This document shows positions 33,828-43,008 of a stretch of DNA of 64,000 bases, one piece after another. The position numbers and the translations under genes are program-made. The notes below the pieces were generated by a model. That model had not been told where the DNA came from, did no database searches, and worked only from the letters and a program-made list of their open reading frames with translations. Position 1 is the first letter of the stretch, and each line of letters opens with the position of its first letter. Source of the DNA: Acidobacteriota bacterium. Its GTDB lineage: Bacteria; Acidobacteriota; Aminicenantia; Aminicenantales; Saccharicenantaceae. The stretch covers positions 350,082 to 414,081 of the forward strand of contig JAWSUF010000002.1 in the NCBI GenBank assembly GCA_033549365.1, in the 5' to 3' direction.

Positions 33828-35669
33828 TCACGGCAAGTCCTGCGCCTTGCCGGCCGGCGCGGCGGCGTAGACCGAGCGGTTTGCTGCCGTGGCGGCCTCG
33901 CGGTCCATTTTGACGATAGCGCGGTCGTAGGTCAGCAGACCGTTGACTTCGATTTCGACGTCCGTCGTCTGGGTGTAGACGGCGGCGGACAGGCCGTTCC
34001 GGATGAAAGGCTTGAGTTTGGCGATGAGATCGATGTAGGCGGCCGTCAGTTCCTCGGTGTTTGTATAGCTCCGGTAGCCCCAGTTCTTCTCGTCCTGCCA
34101 AGTGTGTCCGGAAACGGGAAGGCCCAGGCCGCCGAACTCGCCGAGCACGGCCGCCCGGCCGGGTTCGTTGGGCGGCGCATCGGGGCCGGGATAGCGGTGG
34201 ATGTCGTTGACGTCGCCCGTGCCGCGGTCGGTCCAGCCGCTTGCGGAATTGACGAGGCGCGTCGGGTCGAGGATCTTCACCCAGTCCGTGATGCGGGCCG
34301 TGTCGTACTGACCCCAGCCTTCATTGAAGGGCACCCACATCACGATGCTGGGGTGATTGATGAGCGTCTTGATGACGGACGCGAATTCGGCTTCGAATTG
34401 CCGGGCCGACTCCTCGCTGCGGACGAGATCGGGATCCTTGGATCCGATGAAGGCGTCGCCGTTCGGCATGTCCTGCCAGACGAGAAGCCCGAGCCGGTCG
34501 CACATGGTGTAGAAGCGCCGGGGCTCCACCTTGACGTGTTTGCGCATCATGTTGAAGCCGAGATCCTTGAGCGCCTCGATGTCGTATTGGAGCGCCTCGT
34601 CGGTCGGGGCCGCGTAGAGTCCGTCCGGCCACCAGCCCTGGTCGAGCGGTCCGAACTGGAAGAGGGGCGCGTTGTTCAGGAATAGGCGTGTGCGTCCGGC
34701 CTCGTCGCGGCCGAGGGATGTTTTCCGCATGCCGAAATAGGAGGTGATGCGGTCCAGCGTGTGGCCGTTCGCATCGAGAAGTTCGACGGAGAGGTCATAG
34801 AGAAAGGGGCTTTCGGGAGACCAGAGCTTCGGGTCGGGAACGGCCAGAGCGACGATGTCGCCGGGCCGGCCCTGGGCATTGCCTGCTGTGACGCCCTCGC
34901 TGAGGATGGCGATCTTGACGCGTTCTCCTCCTGCGGCCTCAACCTGAATGCGGACTTCTTCCGCGTCGATGTCGGGGATGATGCGAAGGGAGCGGATGTG
35001 TTCCGGGTCGACCGGTTCGATCCAGACTGTGGCCCAGATGCCCGTGACCGACGTGTACCAGATGCTCCGGGGCTCCCGGACCTGTTTGCCGCGGGGCTGT
35101 GTTCCCGCATCCACGGGATCCCAGACGGAAAGAACGAGAGTCTGTTCTCCACGTTTCCTGAGCGCATCCGTGACGTCGAAGGAAAAGGGGTTGTATCCGC
35201 CGCGGTGGGTCCCGATGTCGATGCCGTTTACCGAGACGCGCGTTTCCCAGTCCACGGCCTCGAAGTTGATGAGAATTCTTTTAGCATCCCAGCCTTTTGG
35301 GAGGCGGAAGGTCCGGCGGTACCAGAGCCGGTTGTCGGGGCCGACGGCCTTTTTAACGCCGGAGAGTGCGGACTCGACGGGAAAGGGGACGAGGATGTGC
35401 CCGTCGTAGGCTTCGGGTTCCGGATCGCCGGCCGGACGGATGGCGTATTCCCAGAGGCCGTTGAGGTTCATCCAATCGTTGCGGACCATCTGGGGGCGGG
35501 GATAATCGGGATGAGGGAGGACGGGATCGACGTCGGCCGCCCAGCGCGTCATGATGCGCCCCTCGGCGGGACTCCAGGCCGGAGGCGGTTCGGGGGACTT
35601 GCAGGCGGTGCCTGCGTTAAGAATAAGAAACAGCGTGAAAACAGCGGCGAACTGATGGGATGTTGACAT
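33828..35669 (-). CDS. Glycoside hydrolase family 2, lipoprotein
   Basis: 613 residues; GGGAGGTCTC precedes the ATG. The lipobox NAGTAC places it on a membrane. The GH2 plan is visible: sugar-binding jelly-roll (WYRRTFRLP, INFEAVDWETRVSVNG), immunoglobulin-like domain (residues ~200-300), and TIM barrel with acid/base Glu in WVPFNEGWGQYD and nucleophile Glu in VLGEFGG. Members act on beta-galactosides, beta-glucuronides or beta-mannosides; the exact substrate cannot be read from the sequence. Together with the next two genes it suggests degradation of an arabinose- and hexose-containing polysaccharide. It is transcribed divergently from the GH127 gene. Confidence 0.92.
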   Translation of the reverse strand: MSTSHQFAAVFTLFLILNAGTACKSPEPPPAWSPAEGRIMTRWAADVDPVLPHPDYPRPQMVRNDWMNLNGLWEYAIRPAGDPEPEAYDGHILVPFPVESALSGVKKAVGPDNRLWYRRTFRLPKGWDAKRILINFEAVDWETRVSVNGIDIGTHRGGYNPFSFDVTDALRKRGEQTLVLSVWDPVDAGTQPRGKQVREPRSIWYTSVTGIWATVWIEPVDPEHIRSLRIIPDIDAEEVRIQVEAAGGERVKIAILSEGVTAGNAQGRPGDIVALAVPDPKLWSPESPFLYDLSVELLDANGHTLDRITSYFGMRKTSLGRDEAGRTRLFLNNAPLFQFGPLDQGWWPDGLYAAPTDEALQYDIEALKDLGFNMMRKHVKVEPRRFYTMCDRLGLLVWQDMPNGDAFIGSKDPDLVRSEESARQFEAEFASVIKTLINHPSIVMWVPFNEGWGQYDTARITDWVKILDPTRLVNSASGWTDRGTGDVNDIHRYPGPDAPPNEPGRAAVLGEFGGLGLPVSGHTWQDEKNWGYRSYTNTEELTAAYIDLIAKLKPFIRNGLSAAVYTQTTDVEIEVNGLLTYDRAIVKMDREAATAANRSVYAAAPAGKAQDLP

Positions 35670-35892
35670 GAGACCTCCCGGACCTGAATTGCGAACAGGC
35701 TTATTCTAACGCATCATCCCGCGCAAGCCAACACACAGACCTTTCTTTTCAATAACTTTCGGCAGTCCAAGCAGCTGAAAAACAGTCATTTTTATTGTTA
35801 TCAATCATTTCCGGCAGTCTGAGCGGAAAGGGTTGCGGGGGAGGGAGATATCAAATATATTGATGGTGAATCATTCATGAGGAGGTCCGTCC

Positions 35893-38331
35893 ATGACCCG
35901 TCTCTTCCGAAAAAACACCGTCCGGGGATTCCTTCTGATCACGGCCGTCACCGCCGCCTTGGTCGTCGTTCCGGCCTGCGGGCCGAAGGCCGCTTCGGAT
36001 TATCCCCATAAGCCCGTCTCTTTCACCGACGTCCACTTTGAGGACGATTTCTGGGCGCCGCGCCTGGAGACGAACCGCACGGTCACCATTCCCCACAACT
36101 TCCGCCAGAGCGAGGAGACCGGGCGCATCCGCAACTTCGAGCTCGCCGCGGAAGCGCTCCAGGGTGAAACCGGCGGGGAGTTCTGCACGCGCTTCCCCTT
36201 CGACGACTCCGACGTCTTCAAGGTCATCGAGGCCGCGGCCTATGCGCTGTCACTCGAGCGCGATCCTGAACTTGAAGCCTACATCGACGGCCTGGCCGAG
36301 AAGATCGCCGCCGCCCAGGAACCGGACGGGTATCTCTATAGCGCCCGGACGATCGGCGGCCCCCCGCCCGTCGACTGGATGGGCGACGAACGATGGGCCA
36401 ACCTCTACATGAGCCACGAACTCTACAATCCCGGCCATTTCTACGAGGCGGCCGCGGCCTACTACGAGGCTACGGGCAAACGCAACCTCCTCGACATCGC
36501 TCTCAAGAACGCCGAACTCATTCTGGCCGAATTCGGACCCGGAAAACGGCAGGATCCGCCGGGGCACCAGGAAATCGAAATCGGTCTCGTCAAGCTCTAT
36601 CGGATCACGGGCGATGCCCGCTATCTCGACCTGGCCAAGTTCTTCCTCGATGTGCGCGGCCGGACGGATAGCGGCCGCAAACTCTACGGAGAATATTCCC
36701 AGGACCACAAGCCCGTCACCGAGCAGGACACGGCCGTCGGCCACGCCGTCCGCGCCAACTACATGTACACGGCCATGGCCGATATCGCCGCTCTGACGGG
36801 CGACCAAGCCTATATCGCGGCCCTCGACCGCATCTGGGACGACGTCATCGGCACGAAGATCTACCTCACCGGCGGCATCGGCGCGGCCGGATCCTGGGAG
36901 GGATACGGCCCGGCCTACCGGCTTCCCAATGTCAGCGCCTATGCCGAAACCTGCGCGGCGATCGCGACCTTCCTCTGGAACCACCGGATGTTCCTGCTCA
37001 AGGCGGACGGCAAGTATGCCGACGTCATGGAGCGCATCCTCTACAACGGGCTGCTATCGGGCATCTCCCTGAGCGGCGACAAGTTTTTCTATCCCAATCC
37101 CCTCGCCTCCTTCGGCCAGCATGAGCGGACACCGTGGTTCCCCTGCGCCTGCTGTCCTCCCAATGTGGCCCGCATTCTGGCCTCCGTTCCCGAATACGCC
37201 TATGTCGTTTCCAAGGACGGTCTTTTCGTCAATCTGTACGTTCAGGGATCGGCCCGGGCGACGGTCGGGAAAACCGGGGTCACTCTGAATCAGACGACCG
37301 ATTATCCCTGGACGGGCGACGTGACCGTCGATGTCCGGCCCGAAAAGCCCGCGGCCTTCACGCTTCACGTCCGCATTCCGGGCTGGGCCGTCGAACAGCC
37401 CATTCCTTCGGATCTCTACACCTACCTGGATCGAACCGAAAAGCGGCCCGTCGTCAAGGTCAACGGCGAAGAGGCGGCCCTCGACATCCGGAACGGCTAT
37501 GTCTCCCTGCGCCGGACCTGGCGCGACGGCGATCGCGTCGAGATCAGCCTGCCCATGGCGCCGCGCCGTGTCCTGTCCCACGAGGCCGTCGAGGTGAACC
37601 GCGGCCGCGTGGCCGTCGAGCGCGGTCCTCTCGTTTACTGCGCCGAATGGCCCGACAACGACGGCCGGGTCCATCAGTTCGTGCTGCCCGACGCCTCTGA
37701 TCTTCGGGTCGAGCACCGGCCCGGACTCCTGAATGGGATTACGGTCATCACGGCCGAAGCCGAGGCGCTTTCGGAAAAATCCGGCCGCCTGGAGACGGCT
37801 TCGGAAATCCTGACTCTGATTCCGTATTACGCCTGGGCGAACAGGGGCAAGGGTGAGATGGCCGTCTGGCTTGCCCGGGATCCGGCCCGAGCCCGGCCTG
37901 TCCGTGAACCCGGCCCGGCCTCGATGGCCGAAGTCAAGGCGTCCGAAGGCGCCGTCAGGCCTCAGAACGTCAACGATCAATACGAACCCGAATCTTCCGG
38001 CGATGCCGCCGGCTACATGCACTGGTGGCCCAAAAAGGGAACACTCGAGTGGATCGAATACTCCTTCAAGGCTCCCGTTCGCGTCTCCGAATCCTCGGTT
38101 TACTGGTTCGATGACACGGGTGCCGGGCAGTGCCGCGTCCCCGCCTCCTGGCGGCTGCTCTACAGATCCGGCGGCCGGTGGCTTCCGGTGGAAACCGGGG
38201 ATGAGTACGGCGTTGTCCTCAATGCCTACAATACGGTGAGCTTCGCGCCCGTCCGGACGACCGGCCTGCGCCTGGAGGTTCAGCTTCAGGAGGAATGGTC
38301 GGCCGGTATACAGGAATGGACGATCAAATAG
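35893..38331 (+). CDS. GH127-family beta-L-arabinofuranosidase-like lipoprotein (DUF1680)
   Basis: 812 residues; GAGGAGGTC before the ATG. Lipobox VVPAC. The alpha/alpha barrel starts near residue 40 (FWAPRLETNRTVTIPHNF). The zinc-thiolate centre of HypBA1-type GH127 enzymes is conserved: Glu and Cys in AYAETCA and the Cys pair in CACCPPN, one of which is the nucleophile. A C-terminal beta-rich extension of about 120 residues (EYSFKAPVRVSESSVYWFDD to the end) resembles a carbohydrate-binding discoidin-like module. The known activity is release of beta-L-arabinofuranose; GH127 members on other sugars exist. It is the first of two plus-strand arabinosidase-type lipoproteins, with a repeat copy between them. 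Confidence 0.93.
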   Translation: MTRLFRKNTVRGFLLITAVTAALVVVPACGPKAASDYPHKPVSFTDVHFEDDFWAPRLETNRTVTIPHNFRQSEETGRIRNFELAAEALQGETGGEFCTRFPFDDSDVFKVIEAAAYALSLERDPELEAYIDGLAEKIAAAQEPDGYLYSARTIGGPPPVDWMGDERWANLYMSHELYNPGHFYEAAAAYYEATGKRNLLDIALKNAELILAEFGPGKRQDPPGHQEIEIGLVKLYRITGDARYLDLAKFFLDVRGRTDSGRKLYGEYSQDHKPVTEQDTAVGHAVRANYMYTAMADIAALTGDQAYIAALDRIWDDVIGTKIYLTGGIGAAGSWEGYGPAYRLPNVSAYAETCAAIATFLWNHRMFLLKADGKYADVMERILYNGLLSGISLSGDKFFYPNPLASFGQHERTPWFPCACCPPNVARILASVPEYAYVVSKDGLFVNLYVQGSARATVGKTGVTLNQTTDYPWTGDVTVDVRPEKPAAFTLHVRIPGWAVEQPIPSDLYTYLDRTEKRPVVKVNGEEAALDIRNGYVSLRRTWRDGDRVEISLPMAPRRVLSHEAVEVNRGRVAVERGPLVYCAEWPDNDGRVHQFVLPDASDLRVEHRPGLLNGITVITAEAEALSEKSGRLETASEILTLIPYYAWANRGKGEMAVWLARDPARARPVREPGPASMAEVKASEGAVRPQNVNDQYEPESSGDAAGYMHWWPKKGTLEWIEYSFKAPVRVSESSVYWFDDTGAGQCRVPASWRLLYRSGGRWLPVETGDEYGVVLNAYNTVSFAPVRTTGLRLEVQLQEEWSAGIQEWTIK

Positions 38332-38332
38332 G

Positions 38333-38556
38333 GTTACGTCTTGCTCCGGGACCGTGCGTGAAAATGCTGAATTTTTCAATCTTTCTCTCATTTCAGCATT
38401 TTCACCCTACGGGCGAGCCGATCTCACCATTCCGACTTTGTCGCAGCCTGCTCGACGTAGGCATGCTACGCCTTCGCAGGCCGTTTCCTTGTCGAAACGG
38501 TAACCTCGACTCGCGCACGGTCCCGGAGCCGGGCACCCCCCTTAGACAATGGGGAA
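38333..38556 (+). repeat. Dispersed mosaic repeat, copy B
   Basis: Contains the hairpin GTGAAAATGCTGA ... CAGCATTTTCAC (38358-38405), then CGGGCGAGCCGATCT, CAGCCTGCTCGACGTAGG, TACGCCTTCGCAGGCCG and CCTCGACTCGCGCACGG, all shared with copy C and, inverted, with copy A. It starts directly after the GH127 stop codon and might act as a transcript end, though no T-run follows the hairpin. Confidence 0.75.
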
Positions 38557-38596
38557 GCATTAACATCGTCTCCAAAATAGATAAGGAGGAGGGGTT

Positions 38597-40996
38597 ATGG
38601 TCAAGCGAAAGAAATCGATAGTCGAAAAAGCGATTGTGGCAACGGTCCTGGCCGTCTTGTGCCTCGTCACAGCCTGCGGCCCGTCCCGTCCCGCGGCGGA
38701 CGATCCATTGGCCGGCGTGACGCAGTTCATCCCGAATCCCTCCTTCGAGGAGATGGACGGCAACCTGCCGCGCGGCTGGAAGAGCGCAGTCTGGCGCAAG
38801 GACGGCGAATTCCGCGTCGACGATGTCGCCCGCACGGGAGAACGAAGCATCATGATTTCCTCCGAAACGGGAGGCGATCTGGCCTGGACGGCCGTCGTTC
38901 CCGTCCGCCCCTTCGCCCGCTACCGACTGAGCGGCTGGATCAAGACAGAGGATGTCCGAAGCGTCGACGGCGGAGCCGGCGCCCTGCTCAACATTCATGG
39001 TGTTTCGGGTTGGCGCACGGAAGCCGTCACCGGCACCGCGGATTGGACCGAGGTCGTTTTCGAATTCGACGCCGGCGCCAACGACGCCCTCCAGGTCAAC
39101 TGCCTCTTCGGAGGCTGGGGCCGGGCCGCGGGCGCGGCCTGGTTTGACGACATCCGCCTCGATCTCCTGGAGGCGCGTGAGGTCAAACCCGAAGTCCGGA
39201 TCGACGCCGACCGCCGCCTGCATCCCATTTCGCCTTACATCTACGGCCAGTTCATCGAGCACCTCGGGCGCTGCATCTACGGCGGCATCTGGGCCGAAAT
39301 GCTCGAGGACCGGAAGTTCTTTGACGCCGTCGGCGCCGCCGATTCGCCCTGGAAGCCGCTGGGGGAGGCCGCGTCCGTATCGATGGATACGGCGAAGCCT
39401 TTCGTCGGCGTCCACACGCCCCGAATCACGCTCAATGGTGTCGAGGCCGGGATCGTCCAGACGGGTCTTGGAGTCGTTGCCGGAAAATCCTACGAGGGAC
39501 GGGTCGTCCTGGCCGGAACTCCGCAGACAGGTCCCGTGCGCATAAGCTTCGTCTGGGGCGAGGGCGAGTCCGGCCGCCAAACAATGACCGTCGATGAGGT
39601 CGGGACCGATTTCGGGACTTTCCCGCTGGTGTTCACGGCGGGGGCCTCCTCGAACGAGGCCCGGCTCGAGATCGCGGCATCCGGCCGCGGCAGCCTCCGG
39701 ATCGGAACGGCCTCGCTCATGCCGGCCGACAACGTCGAAGGTTTCCGCCCCGACACCCTGGCGCTTCTCCGAGAGCTCGACTCACCCGTCTACCGCTGGC
39801 CGGGCGGCAATTTCGTCAGCGGCTACGACTGGCGTGACGGAATCGGCGACCGCGACAAGCGGCCGCCGCGCAAAAACCCGGCCTGGCTCGGCGTTGAGCA
39901 CAACGACGTCGGCATCCACGAGTTCATGGACTTCTGCCGTCTGGTCGAGGCCGAGCCCTTCATCGCGGTCAATACCGGTCTCGGCGATGTCCGCATGGCC
40001 GTCGAGCAGGTCGAATACGTCAACGGAGCCCCCGACACGCCGATGGGCCGGGTCCGGACTGCAAACGGCCGCCTCGAACCCTGGAAATGCATCTGGTGGG
40101 CCGTGGGCAACGAGATGTACGGCTCGTGGCAGCTCGGTCACATGCCGCTTGCCGACTATGTCAGGAAGCACAACGCCTTCGCCGAGGCCATGCGGGCCGC
40201 GGATCCGGATGTTCGGCTCATCGCCGTCGGTGCCGTCGGGAACTGGAGCCGCACCATGATGGCCGAATGCGCCGATCACATGGATCTCATCAGCGAACAC
40301 TTCTACTGCGCCGAGAAGCCGGGTCTGTTGTCCCACGTGTCACAGATCCCCTTCAACGTCCGGCGGATCGCCGAGGCCCACCGCGAGTATCGCGAGACCA
40401 TTCCGGCGCTCGAAGGCCGGGACATCCGGATCGCCCTCGATGAGTGGAACTACTGGTACGGCCCCTACATCTACGGCGAACTGGGAACCCAGTATTTCCT
40501 CCAGGACGCCCTGGGCATCGCGGCCGGCCTCCACGAATACGCCCGGCAGAGCGACATCATCTTCATGGCCAACTACGCTCAGACCGTCAACGTCATCGGC
40601 GCGATCAAAACGAGCAAGACGGAAGCCGCCTTCGAAACGACCGGACTTGTCCTCAAACTCTACCGCAGGCACTTCGGGACGATCCCCGTCGCCGTCGAGG
40701 GCGCTCCCGAACCCCTCGACGTCATGGCCGCATGGAGCGAGGACGGCCGGACGTTCACCGTGGGGATCGTCAACCCGACCCGGACGGAGCAGGGGCTGAC
40801 GCTCGACCTCGCCGGACTCAAGACGCCGCGCCGGGCCCGGCTTTTCCGCATCGAGGGGACGGATCCGAAGGCCAAGAACGTTCCGGGCCTGCCGCCCGAA
40901 GTCGAAATCCGCGAGACGCCTTCCGCGCCCTTCGGCGGGAGACTCGACGTTCCGCCCATGAGCATCTCGCTCTTTACGATGGAAATCGGGAATTGA
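38597..40996 (+). CDS. GH51-family alpha-L-arabinofuranosidase, lipoprotein, with N-terminal carbohydrate-binding domain
   Basis: 799 residues with AAGGAGGAGG before the ATG and lipobox LVTAC. Residues ~45-190 form a jelly-roll like CBM4/9 (IPNPSFEEMDGNLPRGW ... WFDDIRLDL). The GH51 barrel follows (HPISPYIYGQFIEHLGRCIY). The catalytic acid/base is the Glu in WAVGNEMYG and the nucleophile the Glu in IALDEWNYW. A C-terminal beta-sandwich closes the protein. It removes terminal alpha-L-arabinofuranosyl residues from arabinan, arabinoxylan or arabinogalactan. With the GH127 gene it forms a complementary alpha/beta arabinofuranose pair. Confidence 0.94.
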   Translation: MVKRKKSIVEKAIVATVLAVLCLVTACGPSRPAADDPLAGVTQFIPNPSFEEMDGNLPRGWKSAVWRKDGEFRVDDVARTGERSIMISSETGGDLAWTAVVPVRPFARYRLSGWIKTEDVRSVDGGAGALLNIHGVSGWRTEAVTGTADWTEVVFEFDAGANDALQVNCLFGGWGRAAGAAWFDDIRLDLLEAREVKPEVRIDADRRLHPISPYIYGQFIEHLGRCIYGGIWAEMLEDRKFFDAVGAADSPWKPLGEAASVSMDTAKPFVGVHTPRITLNGVEAGIVQTGLGVVAGKSYEGRVVLAGTPQTGPVRISFVWGEGESGRQTMTVDEVGTDFGTFPLVFTAGASSNEARLEIAASGRGSLRIGTASLMPADNVEGFRPDTLALLRELDSPVYRWPGGNFVSGYDWRDGIGDRDKRPPRKNPAWLGVEHNDVGIHEFMDFCRLVEAEPFIAVNTGLGDVRMAVEQVEYVNGAPDTPMGRVRTANGRLEPWKCIWWAVGNEMYGSWQLGHMPLADYVRKHNAFAEAMRAADPDVRLIAVGAVGNWSRTMMAECADHMDLISEHFYCAEKPGLLSHVSQIPFNVRRIAEAHREYRETIPALEGRDIRIALDEWNYWYGPYIYGELGTQYFLQDALGIAAGLHEYARQSDIIFMANYAQTVNVIGAIKTSKTEAAFETTGLVLKLYRRHFGTIPVAVEGAPEPLDVMAAWSEDGRTFTVGIVNPTRTEQGLTLDLAGLKTPRRARLFRIEGTDPKAKNVPGLPPEVEIRETPSAPFGGRLDVPPMSISLFTMEIGN

Positions 40997-41087
40997 TAAG
41001 GGAAGAAAAGAGGGGCGTTTTACGTCTAAATCATCTTATGGTTAAATTCCGCCCGCCCGCGGGCCATCATTCTCCCAGGAGGACGTC

Positions 41088-42902
41088 TTGAAGAAAAAAT
41101 CCGTCATCGCCGCAATCCTTCTTTCCTGTGTTTTCGTTTTCGCCCTGGCCCAGACTCCGGCCCCGCCCAAACCCGAGGATATCCTGAAGAACCTCGTCCG
41201 GGTTGAAAAAGTCCAGGCGCCGCCCGAGGCCATGAAACCCGGATTCGATTCCATCACGGCCAAGGATTCCCTGGCCATGCTGAACTATATCGCCTCCGAT
41301 CTTCTCGAAGGCCGCGAGGTCGGGACGCGCGGCTACCGCCTGGCGGCGGATTATGCCGCCTCTCTGATGGCGCTCTGGAACATCAAGCCGGCGGGCGATC
41401 CGCTTCCGATGTCGGGCGCCGGGCGCGGCATGGGAGCGATGGCGCCGGCCGGACCGGCCGCGTCCGCTCAGAAAGGCTATCTCCAGGAGTTCGCCCTCAA
41501 GCAGATCACGAATCCCTCCGCCCGGATCGGTCTTGAAATCCGCAAGGGTGATACGCTGGCCACGCGGGAATTCCATCAGGGCGTCGACTTCACCAGCATG
41601 TCCTCGACGGCCGGCTCGATCACGGCGCCCGTCGTTTTTGCCGGCTACGGAATCACGGAAAAGGAGATCGGCTACGACGATTTCCGGGGCCTCGACGTCA
41701 AAGGGAAGATCGTCCTGATCTTCACCGAAGCGCCCGGCAAGGACAATCCGGCCTCGCCCTTCCAGAAAAAAGAGCTCAAGGACAAGTATTTTCCGGCTCA
41801 ATCGCCCATGATGCGGGGCGGCGGCGGGTTCAACAAGGCTCGCGAGATCGCCAAGCTCGGACCGGCGGCCATCCTTCAGGTTCAAAACACGATCTCCGAC
41901 TCCCAGATGTTCAACAGCATGTCCCGGCCCCGTCCGGTCGACGACTCGCGCCCCATCATCAAGCGTGAAAGGCGGAGGCTGCTGATCCCCGGTTCCGCGG
42001 GAACGATGCCCTGGGAGGGCTCGCCCACGATCACGATCAGCCGGGAAATGGCCGACGCCATCCTGGACGGCGCCGGGTTGAAGATCGATGACCTTCAAAA
42101 GAAGATCGAATCGACCGGAAAGTCCGCCTCGATGGGCCTTCCGGGGACGCGCGTCACCATCGAAAACAAGGTCGATGCCTCGTTCGTCCGCTGTTCGAAC
42201 GTCATCGGCTATATCGAAGGATCGGACCCCGCGCTCAAGGACGAAGTCGTCGTCATCGGTGCCCATTACGACCACCTCGGCGCCTGGGAGGATTATGTCT
42301 TCAACGGCGCCGACGACAACGGATCCGGCTCGGTCGGCGTGCTCAACATCGCCCGGGCCATGGCCCTCAATCCCAAAAAGCCCAAGCGGACGGTGGTCTT
42401 CGCCCTCTGGACCGGAGAAGAGAGCGGACTTCTCGGCTCCCGCTATTACGTGCGCAATCCGGCCTTCCCCATCGAAAAGACCGTGGCCTACCTCAACATG
42501 GACATGATCAGCCGTCCCTACGATGCCGAAACTTTTGGACGCATGGCCCGGATGTTCAGTTTCCCGGGCGGCGAGGACGTCCTGAAGACGATCAAGGTCG
42601 CCGATTTCCTGCCGATCTCCTTCTCTCAGGAGGGCGGCTTCGCGGACATTTTCCGGACGGTCAACAATTATGTGGGACTCGAAGTCTTCCTGCGCGAGGC
42701 CTCCAGTGAGGGCGGGCGCGGCATGGGCGGAAGCGACCACTCCTCCTTCGCCGCCGTCAACGTGCCCTGGATGTTCGCCATCACGGCCATGACCTCGGAT
42801 TATCACCAGACGAGCGATTCCGTGGAGAAGGTGACCGGCGAGCTGATCGCCCGGGTCTCGCGCCTCGTCTACGCGACGGCCTACATGCTGGCCGATAAAT
42901 AA
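41088..42902 (+). CDS. M28-family metallopeptidase with PA domain, exported
   Basis: 604 residues from a TTG codon with AGGAGG five bases upstream; the signal peptide ends FALAQ. The domain plan equals that of the 29.3-kb enzyme, including SLAMLNYIASDLLEGRE and a PA domain (VVFAGYGITEKEIGYDDF), but a glycine/alanine-rich loop (GAGRGMGAMAPAGP) is inserted near residue 110. Zinc ligands: GAHYDHLG, GADDNGSGS, WTGEESG, NMDMISR and SDYHQTSDS, all present. Aminopeptidase activity is expected. It is clearly a paralogue of the 29.3-kb gene but lies outside the main peptidase island, behind the GH51 gene. Confidence 0.92.
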   Translation: MKKKSVIAAILLSCVFVFALAQTPAPPKPEDILKNLVRVEKVQAPPEAMKPGFDSITAKDSLAMLNYIASDLLEGREVGTRGYRLAADYAASLMALWNIKPAGDPLPMSGAGRGMGAMAPAGPAASAQKGYLQEFALKQITNPSARIGLEIRKGDTLATREFHQGVDFTSMSSTAGSITAPVVFAGYGITEKEIGYDDFRGLDVKGKIVLIFTEAPGKDNPASPFQKKELKDKYFPAQSPMMRGGGGFNKAREIAKLGPAAILQVQNTISDSQMFNSMSRPRPVDDSRPIIKRERRRLLIPGSAGTMPWEGSPTITISREMADAILDGAGLKIDDLQKKIESTGKSASMGLPGTRVTIENKVDASFVRCSNVIGYIEGSDPALKDEVVVIGAHYDHLGAWEDYVFNGADDNGSGSVGVLNIARAMALNPKKPKRTVVFALWTGEESGLLGSRYYVRNPAFPIEKTVAYLNMDMISRPYDAETFGRMARMFSFPGGEDVLKTIKVADFLPISFSQEGGFADIFRTVNNYVGLEVFLREASSEGGRGMGGSDHSSFAAVNVPWMFAITAMTSDYHQTSDSVEKVTGELIARVSRLVYATAYMLADK

Positions 42903-43008
42903 GATCGGGTGTCTGCAAAAGAACGATCATCGCTTTTTCTGAATAGAGAGGAACGCGGCGTTTTGAAAGTTTCCGGGGTTTTGGCGTATAGTGTCCTCTG
43001 TTGAGGCC

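Noticed and set aside
38358-38405. Repeat hairpin as a rho-independent terminator for the GH127 gene
   Set aside because: The stem is strong but no T-run follows on the plus strand, and the same hairpin occurs in other copies unrelated to gene ends.
41067-42806. 579-codon open frame opposite the M28 peptidase at 41-43 kb
   Set aside because: Mirror frame of a complete M28 gene; no ribosome site or known motif.
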